Positions 28,947-37,774 of a stretch of 64,000 nucleotides of DNA are shown piece by piece. The translations under genes and the position numbers were made by a program. Numbering within the stretch: the stretch's first letter is position 1; each line of letters begins with the position of its first letter. The notes beneath the pieces are model-generated. The model was not told where the DNA came from, did no database searches, and worked only from the letters and a program-made list of their open reading frames with translations. Source of the stretch: Sphingobacteriales bacterium 50-39. GTDB taxonomy: Bacteria; Bacteroidota; Bacteroidia; Chitinophagales; Chitinophagaceae. The stretch covers positions 310,001 to 374,000 of the forward strand of contig MKTZ01000011.1 of assembly GCA_001898505.1 (NCBI GenBank), read 5' to 3'.

Positions 28947-29683
28947 GCTGCCTGAAAGTCCTTATGTATCATAGCGTGTCTTCCAAAGGAGAAAGGGACC
29001 CCCTGACGGTAGATACGGTGCAGTTGGAAGCTCATTTCCGCTACTTACGTACCCATGGATATTCTACCATCCTCCTTAGTCAGCTGATCGATGCCGTAGA
29101 AGGACGAAGTGTCCTTCCGGACCGTCCCGTACTCATCACCTTCGATGACGGTTTCCGGAACAATTATGAGCTCGCCTACCCCCTGGCCGCAAAGTACCGC
29201 GTCCGCATCAATCTTTTCGTAGTGCCTGAGTTTATCCGACAGGGATCATACAGAGACCTGCCCTGCCTCACCCCGGAAGATATTCATAGTATGGACCCCG
29301 ACCTCGTGGAGATTGGGTTGCATTCCTTCAGCCATACCAGTTATGCCAACCTGCTGCCATCCAGGTTGTCTGAGGACATCGACCAAAGTATGAAGGCATT
29401 GACAGAAATGAATATCCCTTTCCAGCCCTGTCTCGCCTATCCATTCGGCGCCTATCCCCGGCGGAAAGGACTGGACCAGTCCCGACTGTTCGAGATCCTG
29501 GAAGATAAAGGCATTCGTCTGGCTTTCCGTATAGGCAATAGGATCAACCCGCTGCCCCTGCGCAACCCCTTCATTATCCAGCGAATGGACATCACCGGTC
29601 ATGATACCCTCCCCTCTTTTGCGTGGAGCCTGATGCTGGGGAAAAAATGGACACGTTGGATGATGCCCAGTACAATGTATTGA
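28943..29683 (+). CDS. NodB-type polysaccharide deacetylase
   Basis: This 246-aa protein shows the deacetylase motif 1 LITFDDGFRNNYE, motif 2 GLHSFSHTSYANL with the metal histidines, and a later CLAYPFGAYPRR block, as in carbohydrate esterase family 4. It probably removes N-acetyl groups from a surface polysaccharide made with the upstream glycosyltransferase. No signal peptide is obvious. Confidence 0.9.
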   Translation: MSCLKVLMYHSVSSKGERDPLTVDTVQLEAHFRYLRTHGYSTILLSQLIDAVEGRSVLPDRPVLITFDDGFRNNYELAYPLAAKYRVRINLFVVPEFIRQGSYRDLPCLTPEDIHSMDPDLVEIGLHSFSHTSYANLLPSRLSEDIDQSMKALTEMNIPFQPCLAYPFGAYPRRKGLDQSRLFEILEDKGIRLAFRIGNRINPLPLRNPFIIQRMDITGHDTLPSFAWSLMLGKKWTRWMMPSTMY

Positions 29684-29844
29684 AAATCAAATTAATGCTC
29701 CAGGCAAAGCCTTCCGACGTCCGCCCATTCCCCGCAGGGCTTCTCCTATTGTTGTCCCATCGATAGAGGCATTCATAAGACCTGAGTTTTGTCCCGTCTC
29801 GCGTCCAGTAGACATTTAATAATAGGCAACTTTTATAATATTAG

Positions 29845-29852
29845 TATTTTTG
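29845..29852 (+). promoter_or_regulatory. Candidate -7 element of AsmA gene
   Basis: TATTTTTG matches the Bacteroidota TAnnTTTG consensus, within an AT-rich stretch 55 bp ahead of the AsmA-family start. A TTTT run about 14 nt upstream may stand in for the -33 box. Confidence 0.4.
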
Positions 29853-29907
29853 TATTCTAAATATATACTCTTAGCCGTACAAAAGCGGGCTTCATGGTTC
29901 GCTGGCT

Positions 29908-32900
29908 ATGTACAACCGTGTTTTTATGAGACAACCTTTCACCCGGATGATCTTTAAGACCCTAAAGATCGCCGGCATAGTTACAGGTGCCATCGTCCTG
30001 TTGCTATTTTTACTGCCTTATCTTTTCCCGGGCTTCGTGTCCACCAAGATCCGTCAGTGGGCAAAAGGCAGCGTAAATAGTGAATTGACCTTCTCATCCG
30101 CCCGTCTTTCTTTCTTCCGCCATTTTCCCGCATTGACTTTGACACTCTACGACTTCAAATTGAAAGGCTCCGCCCCTTTCGAAAAAGAGACGCTTCTCGA
30201 AGCCGATGAAGTTGCCCTGGGGGTTGACCTGACCAGCATATTCTCCGAACTGAAGATCGACAAGATATTTCTCACCAAGGCCTTTATCAATATCCAGACA
30301 GATACCGCCGGCCGGGCAAATTATAATGTATACGCGTCAAAGAGCAAGGACACCACGCACACCACCGACACATCCGGCGCCTCTCTCAAGATCAAAAAGA
30401 TCATCATCGAGAATAGTAAGATGGTTTACAACGACCGCTCCTTACCCATTCTCATCAATATGCGGGACATCGATTATACCGGTAGTGGCGATCTGAGCGA
30501 AGCCATCTTCGACCTGCAAACGCACATGAAAGTGGCATCGATGGACCTGTACTACAACCATCAAAGTTATTTTGTCGACAAAAAGATAAATGCCGACCTC
30601 ATCACAAAGATCAATACGAACTCCCTCGCCCTGTTCTTTGAAAAGAACAATTTGATCATCAACCAGCTCCCCGTAGATTTTGTCGGGAGATTTGAATTTC
30701 TGAAGGACGGGTATGATATGGACTTCAAGCTCAAGTCGGAGAACTCCCAGCTGCACGATATCCTTACCGCCTTGCCTCCAGGCATGCTGGAATGGACCAG
30801 TAAAATGGATGTAAAGGGGAGGGGCGACATCTATGCCGAGCTCAAGGGGAAATACAAAAGTTCACCCAGCCTCATGCCCGATCTTATCCTGAATATGATG
30901 GTGCGGGACGGGTATATAAGCAATTCCCAGGCGCCCGCCCCTGTACAAAATCTGTTGCTTGGCTTCCGCTCCCGCCTGCCCGGTCTCAATCCCGACAGCC
31001 TGTCCGTCATTGTAGACACCATCTTTTTCAACATGGGGAAAGATTATCTCAGCGGCTCCCTGCAGTTGAAAGGGCTTAGTCAGCCCTGGATAAAAGCGCA
31101 TATTTTTTCTGAAATGGACCTGGCAGGGTGGAACGCTATCGCCGGAATAAAGACCATCGACATGCGCGGCCGCTATGACATACAGGCCGATGCCGAAGGC
31201 CAGTATAGCACCAAAGTTGTCAGCCATGTCGGGCTCCGGAAGACTACCTATGACACCGTGGTCGCGAGCATTCCCCGATTTACGATCCACAGCGCGCTGA
31301 GCAAAGGCTATTTTAAATATGCCTCTTTACCCGAGGCGGTAAAGGACATCAGCTTCAAGCTGGACGCTTCATGTCCCGACAACGATTACAGGAACACCCG
31401 CATCGACCTCCGGAATATCAATGCCGCCCTGTTGGGGAATTATATAAGAGGTTTCCTGAAACTGGGTAATGCCCGTGATTTTCCCGTCGACGCCAGTCTG
31501 CGGGCCGTATTCAACCTATCCGATCTGAAGAAGGCGATCCCTATGGACAGCCTGGAGCTCGCCGGAGACCTGTCGGTCAATATATCGACATACGGCAACT
31601 ACCTCCCCGCCCGTAAATTATTCCCTATCACCGTCGCCGACCTGAAGCTGACAGGTGGCAGCCTCCAAACAAAATACTACCCCCATCCCCTGGAAAATAT
31701 CCAGGTCAGCGCCCGGATCTCCAATTCCACCGGCACGCTGAAAAATACGCAGGTGTCAGTAACGCCCCTTTCTTTCCTGTTGGAAGGACAGCCCTTTATG
31801 CTGCGGGCCGACCTGCAGAACTTCCAGGACCTGAAATACGACATTACGTCCCGCGGCTTGCTCGACCTGGGTAAGATATACCAGGTATTTGCTATCAAAG
31901 GTTACGACGTGAAAGGGTTTGTACAGGCGAACCTTTCGCTAAAAGGCAGACAGAGCGATGCGCAGACCGGTCATTACGACAGACTGTATAATTCCGGTAC
32001 CTTAAAAGTCAGGGAACTGCAGCTGAGCTCCGAACTCTTTCCTTTGCCCTTTCTCATAAAGAAAGGACTCTTCAGATTTGACCAGGACAAGATGTGGTTC
32101 GACCAGTTTGACGTCCGTTATGGAAAAACCAACGCTTCTCTTAATGGCTGGCTGTCCAATATCATGGGCTATATGACGGATAAAGGCCAGCCCGTCACCG
32201 GTCATTTTGATCTCAACAGCGACTATGTGCTCGCCGACGAGTTTATGGCATTTGCAAATAGTACCAGCTCCGCGCCGCCGCCCAACAATGTCAGCTTCGC
32301 CGCTTACAAACCCGCGGCTGGGTCACCCGGCGGCTCGTCTCTCCCAGCGCCACCCACCGGCTCCAACCCTTCTCTGCCCGCCGGCCAGACAGGTGTCGTA
32401 CTGGTCCCCTCAGGAATTTCCATCAGCTTCAATGCCAACGTGAAGAAAGTACAATACAACGGCATAGACCTGAATAATTTCACAGGCGGCATGACCATCG
32501 ACAGCGGAATGCTCCGTCTGGATACGACACGGTTTACGCTTATCGGTGCGCCCGTGGAGATGAGCGCTTATTATAAACCCCTGTCCCCGGCACGTGCCGA
32601 GTTCGACTATAAGATCAAGGCAAAAGACTTCGATGTTCAACGCGCCTACAGAGAGGTGAAGATCTTTCATGACCTGGCTACCTCCGCCGCCAAGGCACAG
32701 GGGATCATCTCGCTGGATTATCAGCTGGCTGGTAAGCTCGATGGCAATATGCATCCCGTCTATCCATCCCTAAAAGGCGGCGGTGTGCTGTCCATTGCCA
32801 AGGTCAAGGTCAAAGGCCTGAAGATCTTTAATGCTGTCAGCAAGGAGACCAATAAAGACGTGGCAGACCCGGACCTGTCCAAGGTCGATATTAAGACCAC

Positions 32901-33183
32901 GATCAATAATAATATTATCACGCTGCCTCGTACCCGTATGAAAGTCTCCGCCTTCCGGCTCCGTATGGAAGGACAGGCATCGCTGGACGGACGGCTCAAT
33001 TTCCAGTTTAGGGTAGGGCTTCCACCTTTTGGGCTTATTGGTATACCCGTAAAGATCACCGGTACACAGGAAAATCCAAAGGTCAGCGCCGGCCACACGA
33101 AAAAAGGCGATCAGCTGGAAGAGACGGAAGACAAGGACGAGGAAGAACCGCATCCGGCCGAGAAACCCGCCAGCACAAAATAG
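29908..33183 (+). CDS. AsmA-family inner-membrane-anchored protein
   Basis: This 1091-aa protein has a single N-terminal membrane helix (about 20-40, IVTGAIVLLLFLLPYLF) and a long beta-rich periplasmic body with the AsmA start pattern (FFRHFPALTLTLYDFKLKG) and the C-terminal AsmA_2 segment (KITGTQENPKVS). AsmA/TamB-type proteins form bridge-like channels for phospholipid transfer to the outer membrane. A low-complexity Pro/Ser/Ala linker near 795-825 precedes the last module. An in-frame ATG six codons downstream is an alternative start. Confidence 0.88.
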   Translation: MYNRVFMRQPFTRMIFKTLKIAGIVTGAIVLLLFLLPYLFPGFVSTKIRQWAKGSVNSELTFSSARLSFFRHFPALTLTLYDFKLKGSAPFEKETLLEADEVALGVDLTSIFSELKIDKIFLTKAFINIQTDTAGRANYNVYASKSKDTTHTTDTSGASLKIKKIIIENSKMVYNDRSLPILINMRDIDYTGSGDLSEAIFDLQTHMKVASMDLYYNHQSYFVDKKINADLITKINTNSLALFFEKNNLIINQLPVDFVGRFEFLKDGYDMDFKLKSENSQLHDILTALPPGMLEWTSKMDVKGRGDIYAELKGKYKSSPSLMPDLILNMMVRDGYISNSQAPAPVQNLLLGFRSRLPGLNPDSLSVIVDTIFFNMGKDYLSGSLQLKGLSQPWIKAHIFSEMDLAGWNAIAGIKTIDMRGRYDIQADAEGQYSTKVVSHVGLRKTTYDTVVASIPRFTIHSALSKGYFKYASLPEAVKDISFKLDASCPDNDYRNTRIDLRNINAALLGNYIRGFLKLGNARDFPVDASLRAVFNLSDLKKAIPMDSLELAGDLSVNISTYGNYLPARKLFPITVADLKLTGGSLQTKYYPHPLENIQVSARISNSTGTLKNTQVSVTPLSFLLEGQPFMLRADLQNFQDLKYDITSRGLLDLGKIYQVFAIKGYDVKGFVQANLSLKGRQSDAQTGHYDRLYNSGTLKVRELQLSSELFPLPFLIKKGLFRFDQDKMWFDQFDVRYGKTNASLNGWLSNIMGYMTDKGQPVTGHFDLNSDYVLADEFMAFANSTSSAPPPNNVSFAAYKPAAGSPGGSSLPAPPTGSNPSLPAGQTGVVLVPSGISISFNANVKKVQYNGIDLNNFTGGMTIDSGMLRLDTTRFTLIGAPVEMSAYYKPLSPARAEFDYKIKAKDFDVQRAYREVKIFHDLATSAAKAQGIISLDYQLAGKLDGNMHPVYPSLKGGGVLSIAKVKVKGLKIFNAVSKETNKDVADPDLSKVDIKTTINNNIITLPRTRMKVSAFRLRMEGQASLDGRLNFQFRVGLPPFGLIGIPVKITGTQENPKVSAGHTKKGDQLEETEDKDEEEPHPAEKPASTK

Positions 33184-33225
33184 CTCCGGCCCGCGCAAAT
33201 GCACGGAGTATCAGTACCGTCCCGT

Positions 33226-34101
33226 TCAATAGTATCTCCCGATAGCCGGATCATCCACGATGATCTTGTATTTATCGTCGATGTAGAAGATATAATTGGC
33301 GGCTGACGCCATCTCCCCCTGTAGGAATTTCAACGCCTTGTCCTTCTTCGTCGGATCATCCGCACTGACCGTGATAAATTCGAAATCTCTGCGCCGGTAC
33401 ATTCGGTTGATATCCACCAGGTCGGGGAACTCCGTGACGCAGGGGCCACACCAGGTTGCCCATACATTGATCAATCGTAATTTATCTGAATTGTTTTTTA
33501 CCAACGCCTGCAGCCCCGCCACATCGGTGGTGTCCAGCTTGACGGGCTCGCTTGCCCATTCCTCCCTTACCTTGATCCTCCAATCGCTTTTCTCGCTCCA
33601 TTTGATGCTACAGCCAAACACCTTGGTAGTAGCGACGGGCGGCTCCAGGCCCCTCAGTAAAGCTTCGATGGCATTACGCGTATCCTGTGTGTGCGGTATC
33701 TTACCCGGCTTCTGGAAGTTAAAGTGTTTTTCGGCGGACCTTCGCTTCATTTCTTCAAAGCTGTCTCCCATGTCCGTGTATCCCAGCTCGCTTAGCTGAA
33801 CAGACCGCGGGTCGTTGGGCATGATCGCTACCACCGCGACGCCTTTGTTACGATAGTCATCCGTCAGCCGGATCAGCCGGTCCTCATAAGCCTGCGCCGT
33901 GGGACAGTGATTACAGGTAAAGACGATGACCAGGACCCTGGCTTCGCGGAAAGAAGAAAGGGTATAGGTCTTCCCATCGACACCCTTGAGGGAAAAATCA
34001 GGCGCCGGCGCCCCGACAGGAAGGGTTGGGTGCTCGTCCGAATCCTTGCCCAACGCAGCTCCCCAAATAATGAGTGATAAGAACAGCGTTCGCAATCTCA
34101 T
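33226..34101 (-). pseudogene. Peroxiredoxin/thioredoxin-like protein with internal and C-terminal deletions
   Basis: This 291-aa open frame has a signal peptide, an AhpC/TSA-like half (GAPAPDFSLKGVDGKTYTLSSF, FTCNHCPTAQAYEDRL) and a second thioredoxin-like half with WATWCGPC. Compared with what I know of this two-module family, the segment that normally follows KHFNF (the strand and cis-Pro part of the first module) is missing, so that KHFNFQ joins directly to KPGKIPHTQDTRNA. The protein also stops at DPAIGRYY before the last strands of the second module. The frame is open, so it could be expressed, but both folds look incomplete; I call it a probable decaying gene. Confidence 0.6.
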
Positions 34102-34200
34102 ATGGCGTAATTTGTGAGAAGTTACAAATTTTTGGCCATCGGCGCATCCGCCCGGGCCGATCAGGTATTAAACGAAAACTTCCATATAAAACCTCCAATC

Positions 34201-35094
34201 ATGTACACAAGAAGATCCTTCCTCCGCACCGCCTCGCTTTATTCCGCCGGAGCTTTGGCCGCAGGTCCTGTTTTGGCGTCTTTTATAAAAGGTCACCCCA
34301 CTATCGGCCTCCAGCTGTACACCGTACGGGACGCCATGCAGAGTGATCCTGCAAGTACCCTCGCGAAAGTCGCCCAAATAGGATACAACTCGCTGGAAGG
34401 AGCCACGTATACAGGCACCGAGAAGTTTTATGGCATGGACCCGAAAGGTTTTAAGGATTTGCTGAAGAGCAACGGGCTGGTGATGCGCAGCTGTCACTAC
34501 CGATTGGGTGAGGACAAGGGAAAAGAGCCGGAAATGAAGGGCACTATACTGGACGACTGGAGCAGGGCCGTAGACGATGCTGCCGCGCTGGGTCTGCAAT
34601 ACATGGTTTGCGCATGGTTATCTCCCGCAGAAAGACAAGGCCTCGATCACTACAAGTGGATGGCCGGCGAGTTTAACAAGGCCGCAGAAAGATGCAAACA
34701 GGCCGGTATTCAATTCTGCTACCACAACCATGATTTTGAATTCGATCAACGGGATGGCAAATATCCCTATGATGTCCTGCTTGAAAATACCGATAAGGAC
34801 CTGGTAAAAATGGAAATGGACCTTTACTGGGTCACCAAGGCGGGTCATGACCCCATCGCCCTGTTTGCGAAACATCCGGGACGATTCCCCCTCTGGCATT
34901 TGAAGGACATGGATGCTACTCCCGAACATTCCTTTACAGAGGTAGGCAATGGGACCATCGACTTTAAAAAGATCTTTTCCCATGCCCGCCATGCAGGAAT
35001 GAAATACTTTTTTGTAGAGCAGGATAAATGCCCGGGATCGCCCTTCGACAGCATTACAACCAGTATAGCCTATATCAAGAAAAATCTGGTATAG
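34201..35094 (+). CDS. Sugar phosphate isomerase/epimerase-like TIM barrel, Tat-exported
   Basis: This 297-aa protein begins with a twin-arginine signal (YTRRSFLRTASL) and continues as an AP-endonuclease-2-type xylose-isomerase-like barrel: IGLQLYTVRD, CYHNHDFEF, KMEMDLYWVTKAG, LWHLKDMD and KYFFVEQDKCPG. The His/Glu/Asp residues of these blocks form the metal site. The start was placed at the ATG preceding the Tat signal. Family members act on sugars or inositols in the periplasm. A seven-pair hairpin overlaps the stop codon. Confidence 0.88.
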   Translation: MYTRRSFLRTASLYSAGALAAGPVLASFIKGHPTIGLQLYTVRDAMQSDPASTLAKVAQIGYNSLEGATYTGTEKFYGMDPKGFKDLLKSNGLVMRSCHYRLGEDKGKEPEMKGTILDDWSRAVDDAAALGLQYMVCAWLSPAERQGLDHYKWMAGEFNKAAERCKQAGIQFCYHNHDFEFDQRDGKYPYDVLLENTDKDLVKMEMDLYWVTKAGHDPIALFAKHPGRFPLWHLKDMDATPEHSFTEVGNGTIDFKKIFSHARHAGMKYFFVEQDKCPGSPFDSITTSIAYIKKNLV

Positions 35095-35101
35095 ACCAGA
35101 T
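35084..35101 (+). terminator. Weak intrinsic terminator at end of TIM-barrel gene
   Basis: ATCTGGT-ATAG-ACCAGAT forms a perfect seven-pair stem that includes the stop codon in its loop; a short T-run (ATTTTTG) follows after four bases. Confidence 0.45.
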
Positions 35102-35153
35102 ATGGATTTTTGATAGCTTTGGGTAGCGGTTAATAAGTCGCTGTCCGAGTATT

Positions 35154-36146
35154 ATGGAAAAATTTGAGATCCTGCTGTATAGCATACCTGAAGGAAAGGC
35201 GACAATCGAAGTGTTTTTCGAGGAGGAGACCTTCTGGCTTTCTCAAAAGAAGATGGCCGAGCTTTTTAATGTGAGTGTGAAGACTATCAACGAGCACTTA
35301 CAAAATATATTCAATACCAATGAATTGGATAGAGATTCAGTTATCCGGAATTTCCGGATAACTGCGACTGATGGAAAGAATTACAATACCCAATTCTATC
35401 ACCTCGATGCCATCATCGCCGTCGGCTACCGCGTCAATAGCATGGAGGCTACGCGGTTCCGTATATGGGCGACCAAAACGTTACGGGAATTTATTATCAA
35501 AGGCTTTGTTCTTGATGATGAACGATTGAAGCAGGGAAAAAACTTCGGTAAGGACTATTTTGAAGAACTCCTGGAGCGGATACGTGAGATCAGGGCCAGT
35601 GAACGCAGGTTCTATCAAAAGATAACGGATATCTATGCTCAATGCAGCATTGATTATGACCCCAAAGCAGAAATTACACTCATTTTTTATAAGACTGTCC
35701 AAAATAAACTCCATTGGGCGGTGACCGGACAGACTGCCGCGGAAATAATTTATAAACGTGCCGACGCTGCCAAGCCGAATATGGGTTTGACCACCTGGAA
35801 AAATGCTCCGGATAGGAAGATCTTAAAGACGGATGTAACCGTTGCTAAAAACTATCTGGAAGAAAAAGAAATCGACGAGCTCCATCGGGTAGTGGGCATG
35901 TACCTGGATTATGCCGAAAACCAGGCCAAAAGAAACATTGCTATGAGCATGGCTGATTGGGTACAAAAGCTAGATGCCTTTCTACAGTTCAATGATTACC
36001 AAACACTGAAAAATGCTGGAAGCATCAGTCACGAAGTGGCAAAAAAGCTGGCCGAAGAACAATACGAACAATACCGGATAGAGCAGGATCGGCTATTTGA
36101 AAGTGATTTTGATAAAATGGCGAAAAAATTGCCAAAGCAGCTCTAG
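35154..36146 (+). CDS. RhuM family protein
   Basis: This 330-aa protein matches the RhuM (Salmonella pathogenicity-island virulence protein) family: IEVFFEEETFWLSQKKMAELFNVSVKTINEHL, then VGYRVNSMEATRFRIWATKTLREFIIKGF, and a C-terminal Fic/DOC-like tail helix region. Family function is not known; homologues are common in mobile or defence-rich regions. Here it sits alone between unrelated metabolic genes, which suggests lateral gain. TAGCTTTG at 35114-35121 may be its -7 box. Confidence 0.85.
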   Translation: MEKFEILLYSIPEGKATIEVFFEEETFWLSQKKMAELFNVSVKTINEHLQNIFNTNELDRDSVIRNFRITATDGKNYNTQFYHLDAIIAVGYRVNSMEATRFRIWATKTLREFIIKGFVLDDERLKQGKNFGKDYFEELLERIREIRASERRFYQKITDIYAQCSIDYDPKAEITLIFYKTVQNKLHWAVTGQTAAEIIYKRADAAKPNMGLTTWKNAPDRKILKTDVTVAKNYLEEKEIDELHRVVGMYLDYAENQAKRNIAMSMADWVQKLDAFLQFNDYQTLKNAGSISHEVAKKLAEEQYEQYRIEQDRLFESDFDKMAKKLPKQL

Positions 36147-36204
36147 CACACCCAAGTTTTCGCTCATTTAAAAAACAGCTTACCGGAATAGTGGGAATGA
36201 ACTA

Positions 36205-36212
36205 TATTTTTG
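36205..36212 (+). promoter_or_regulatory. Candidate -7 element of TolB-like/GH2 operon
   Basis: TATTTTTG matches TAnnTTTG and lies 44 bp upstream of the TolB-like gene start; no clear -33 box is seen. Confidence 0.4.
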
Positions 36213-36255
36213 TTCTATAAACACGAAGTCTCGCCAACACCTTAAATGATTAAAT

Positions 36256-37767
36256 ATGATCGTTGGTAAAAAAGTCAGCGTACTGCTGCTGCTGCTCCTG
36301 CTTATGCAGGTTTCCGCCTGGTCCCAAAACGACCCCATCGGCATCTTCGAAGGACACGGCGATGTCGGTACCAATGTCATGCCAGGATCAGCCGTCTTTA
36401 TCCCCGCCACCGGCCAGTACGTGATATCCGGCGCCGGATACAATGTTTGGGGAGATCACGACGAATTCCAATATGTCTGGAAAAAGCTAAAAGGAGATTT
36501 TATCCTGTATGCAAGGGCGGAATTCCTGGGTTCCTGGGTAAACTATCATCGCAAAGTAGGTTGGATGGTCCGCAAGAGCCTCGACGGCAGATCTGCCCAC
36601 GTCAATGCCGTAGAGCATGGGGATGGTCTCACCTCCCTCCAGTTCCGCCGGACAGAGGGCGCCCAGACAGAAGAACATAAGTTTAAGATCACAAAGGCAA
36701 ATATCCTTCAACTGGAACGAAAGGGCAATCAATATATCATGCGGGCCGCCGAATATGGCCAGCCTTTTCAGACCGACACCATCTCTGGCATCGACCTCGG
36801 TGACGATGTATATGTGGGCCTGTTCGTAGGATCGCACGATGCCGATAGGCTCGAAACAGGCGTCTTTAGCAATGTCCGCATCACTGTCCCGCATGAAGGG
36901 CTGTCGGACGGCAATACCCAGATGACCATGGGCAGCAACATCGAGCTCCTCGAGCTGGCTTCCGGCCGGAGAGATATCATCTACTCCGTGCCTTATTCCA
37001 TCCAGGCGCCCAACTGGACGCCCGACGGCAAGAGTCTTATCTTCAACGATGCCAAGGGGCTGATCTACCAATTTGACCTGGCCAGCCGGACACCCACACC
37101 CATAAATACAGGCGCCGTCACGCGTAACAATAATGACCATGTCATTTCTTTCGATGGCAAAATGCTGGGGCTGAGCAGTTGGGTAAAGGAGCTGGGCGGA
37201 TCTATTATCTATACCGTGCCCATAGAAGGCGGCACGCCCAAACAGGTGACACCCAAAGGACCTTCTTATCTCCATGGGTGGTCGCCCGATGGCAAGGACC
37301 TGGTATTCTGCGGAGAACGTGATGGGGAGTTCGATGTATACAAAGTACCCGCAGCAGGAGGAAAGGAGATAAAGCTGACCACCACCAAGGGGCTTGACGA
37401 CGGCCCAGAATATACACCCGATGGGAAATATATTTATTTCAACTCCGTCCGGACCGGCACGATGCAGATATGGCGTATGCGTCCCGATGGCAGTCAGCAG
37501 GAACAGATCACGGGTGATGAATACAATAACTGGTTTGCACATATTTCACCCGACGGCAAGTGGTTTGTATACCTTTCTTTCCTGAAGGAAGAAACCCCCG
37601 CCGGCATACATCCGCCCTACAAACATGTCTATATCCGGCTGCTGCCCATCGATGGGAAGGGCGAACCCAAGGTCCTGGCCTATGTGTATGGCGGACAGGG
37701 CTCCATCAACACTCCTTCCTGGTCTCCGGACGGAAAAAGGATCGCATTTGTCAGCAACAGCAACTAA
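36256..37767 (+). CDS. Secreted TolB-like beta-propeller with N-terminal beta-sandwich
   Basis: This 503-aa protein has a signal peptide (VSVLLLLLLLMQVSAWSQ), an N-terminal beta-sandwich region of about 190 residues, and five or more PD40 propeller repeats recognisable by PNWTPDGKSLIF, HGWSPDGKDLVFC, PEYTPDGKYIYFNS, HISPDGKWFVYLS and PSWSPDGKRIAFVS. Such Bacteroidota proteins are usually annotated as TolB family or biopolymer-transport related. It is followed after 7 bp by a GH2 glycosidase, so a glycan-related role is likely. Confidence 0.85.
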   Translation: MIVGKKVSVLLLLLLLMQVSAWSQNDPIGIFEGHGDVGTNVMPGSAVFIPATGQYVISGAGYNVWGDHDEFQYVWKKLKGDFILYARAEFLGSWVNYHRKVGWMVRKSLDGRSAHVNAVEHGDGLTSLQFRRTEGAQTEEHKFKITKANILQLERKGNQYIMRAAEYGQPFQTDTISGIDLGDDVYVGLFVGSHDADRLETGVFSNVRITVPHEGLSDGNTQMTMGSNIELLELASGRRDIIYSVPYSIQAPNWTPDGKSLIFNDAKGLIYQFDLASRTPTPINTGAVTRNNNDHVISFDGKMLGLSSWVKELGGSIIYTVPIEGGTPKQVTPKGPSYLHGWSPDGKDLVFCGERDGEFDVYKVPAAGGKEIKLTTTKGLDDGPEYTPDGKYIYFNSVRTGTMQIWRMRPDGSQQEQITGDEYNNWFAHISPDGKWFVYLSFLKEETPAGIHPPYKHVYIRLLPIDGKGEPKVLAYVYGGQGSINTPSWSPDGKRIAFVSNSN

Positions 37768-37774
37768 ATAGAAA

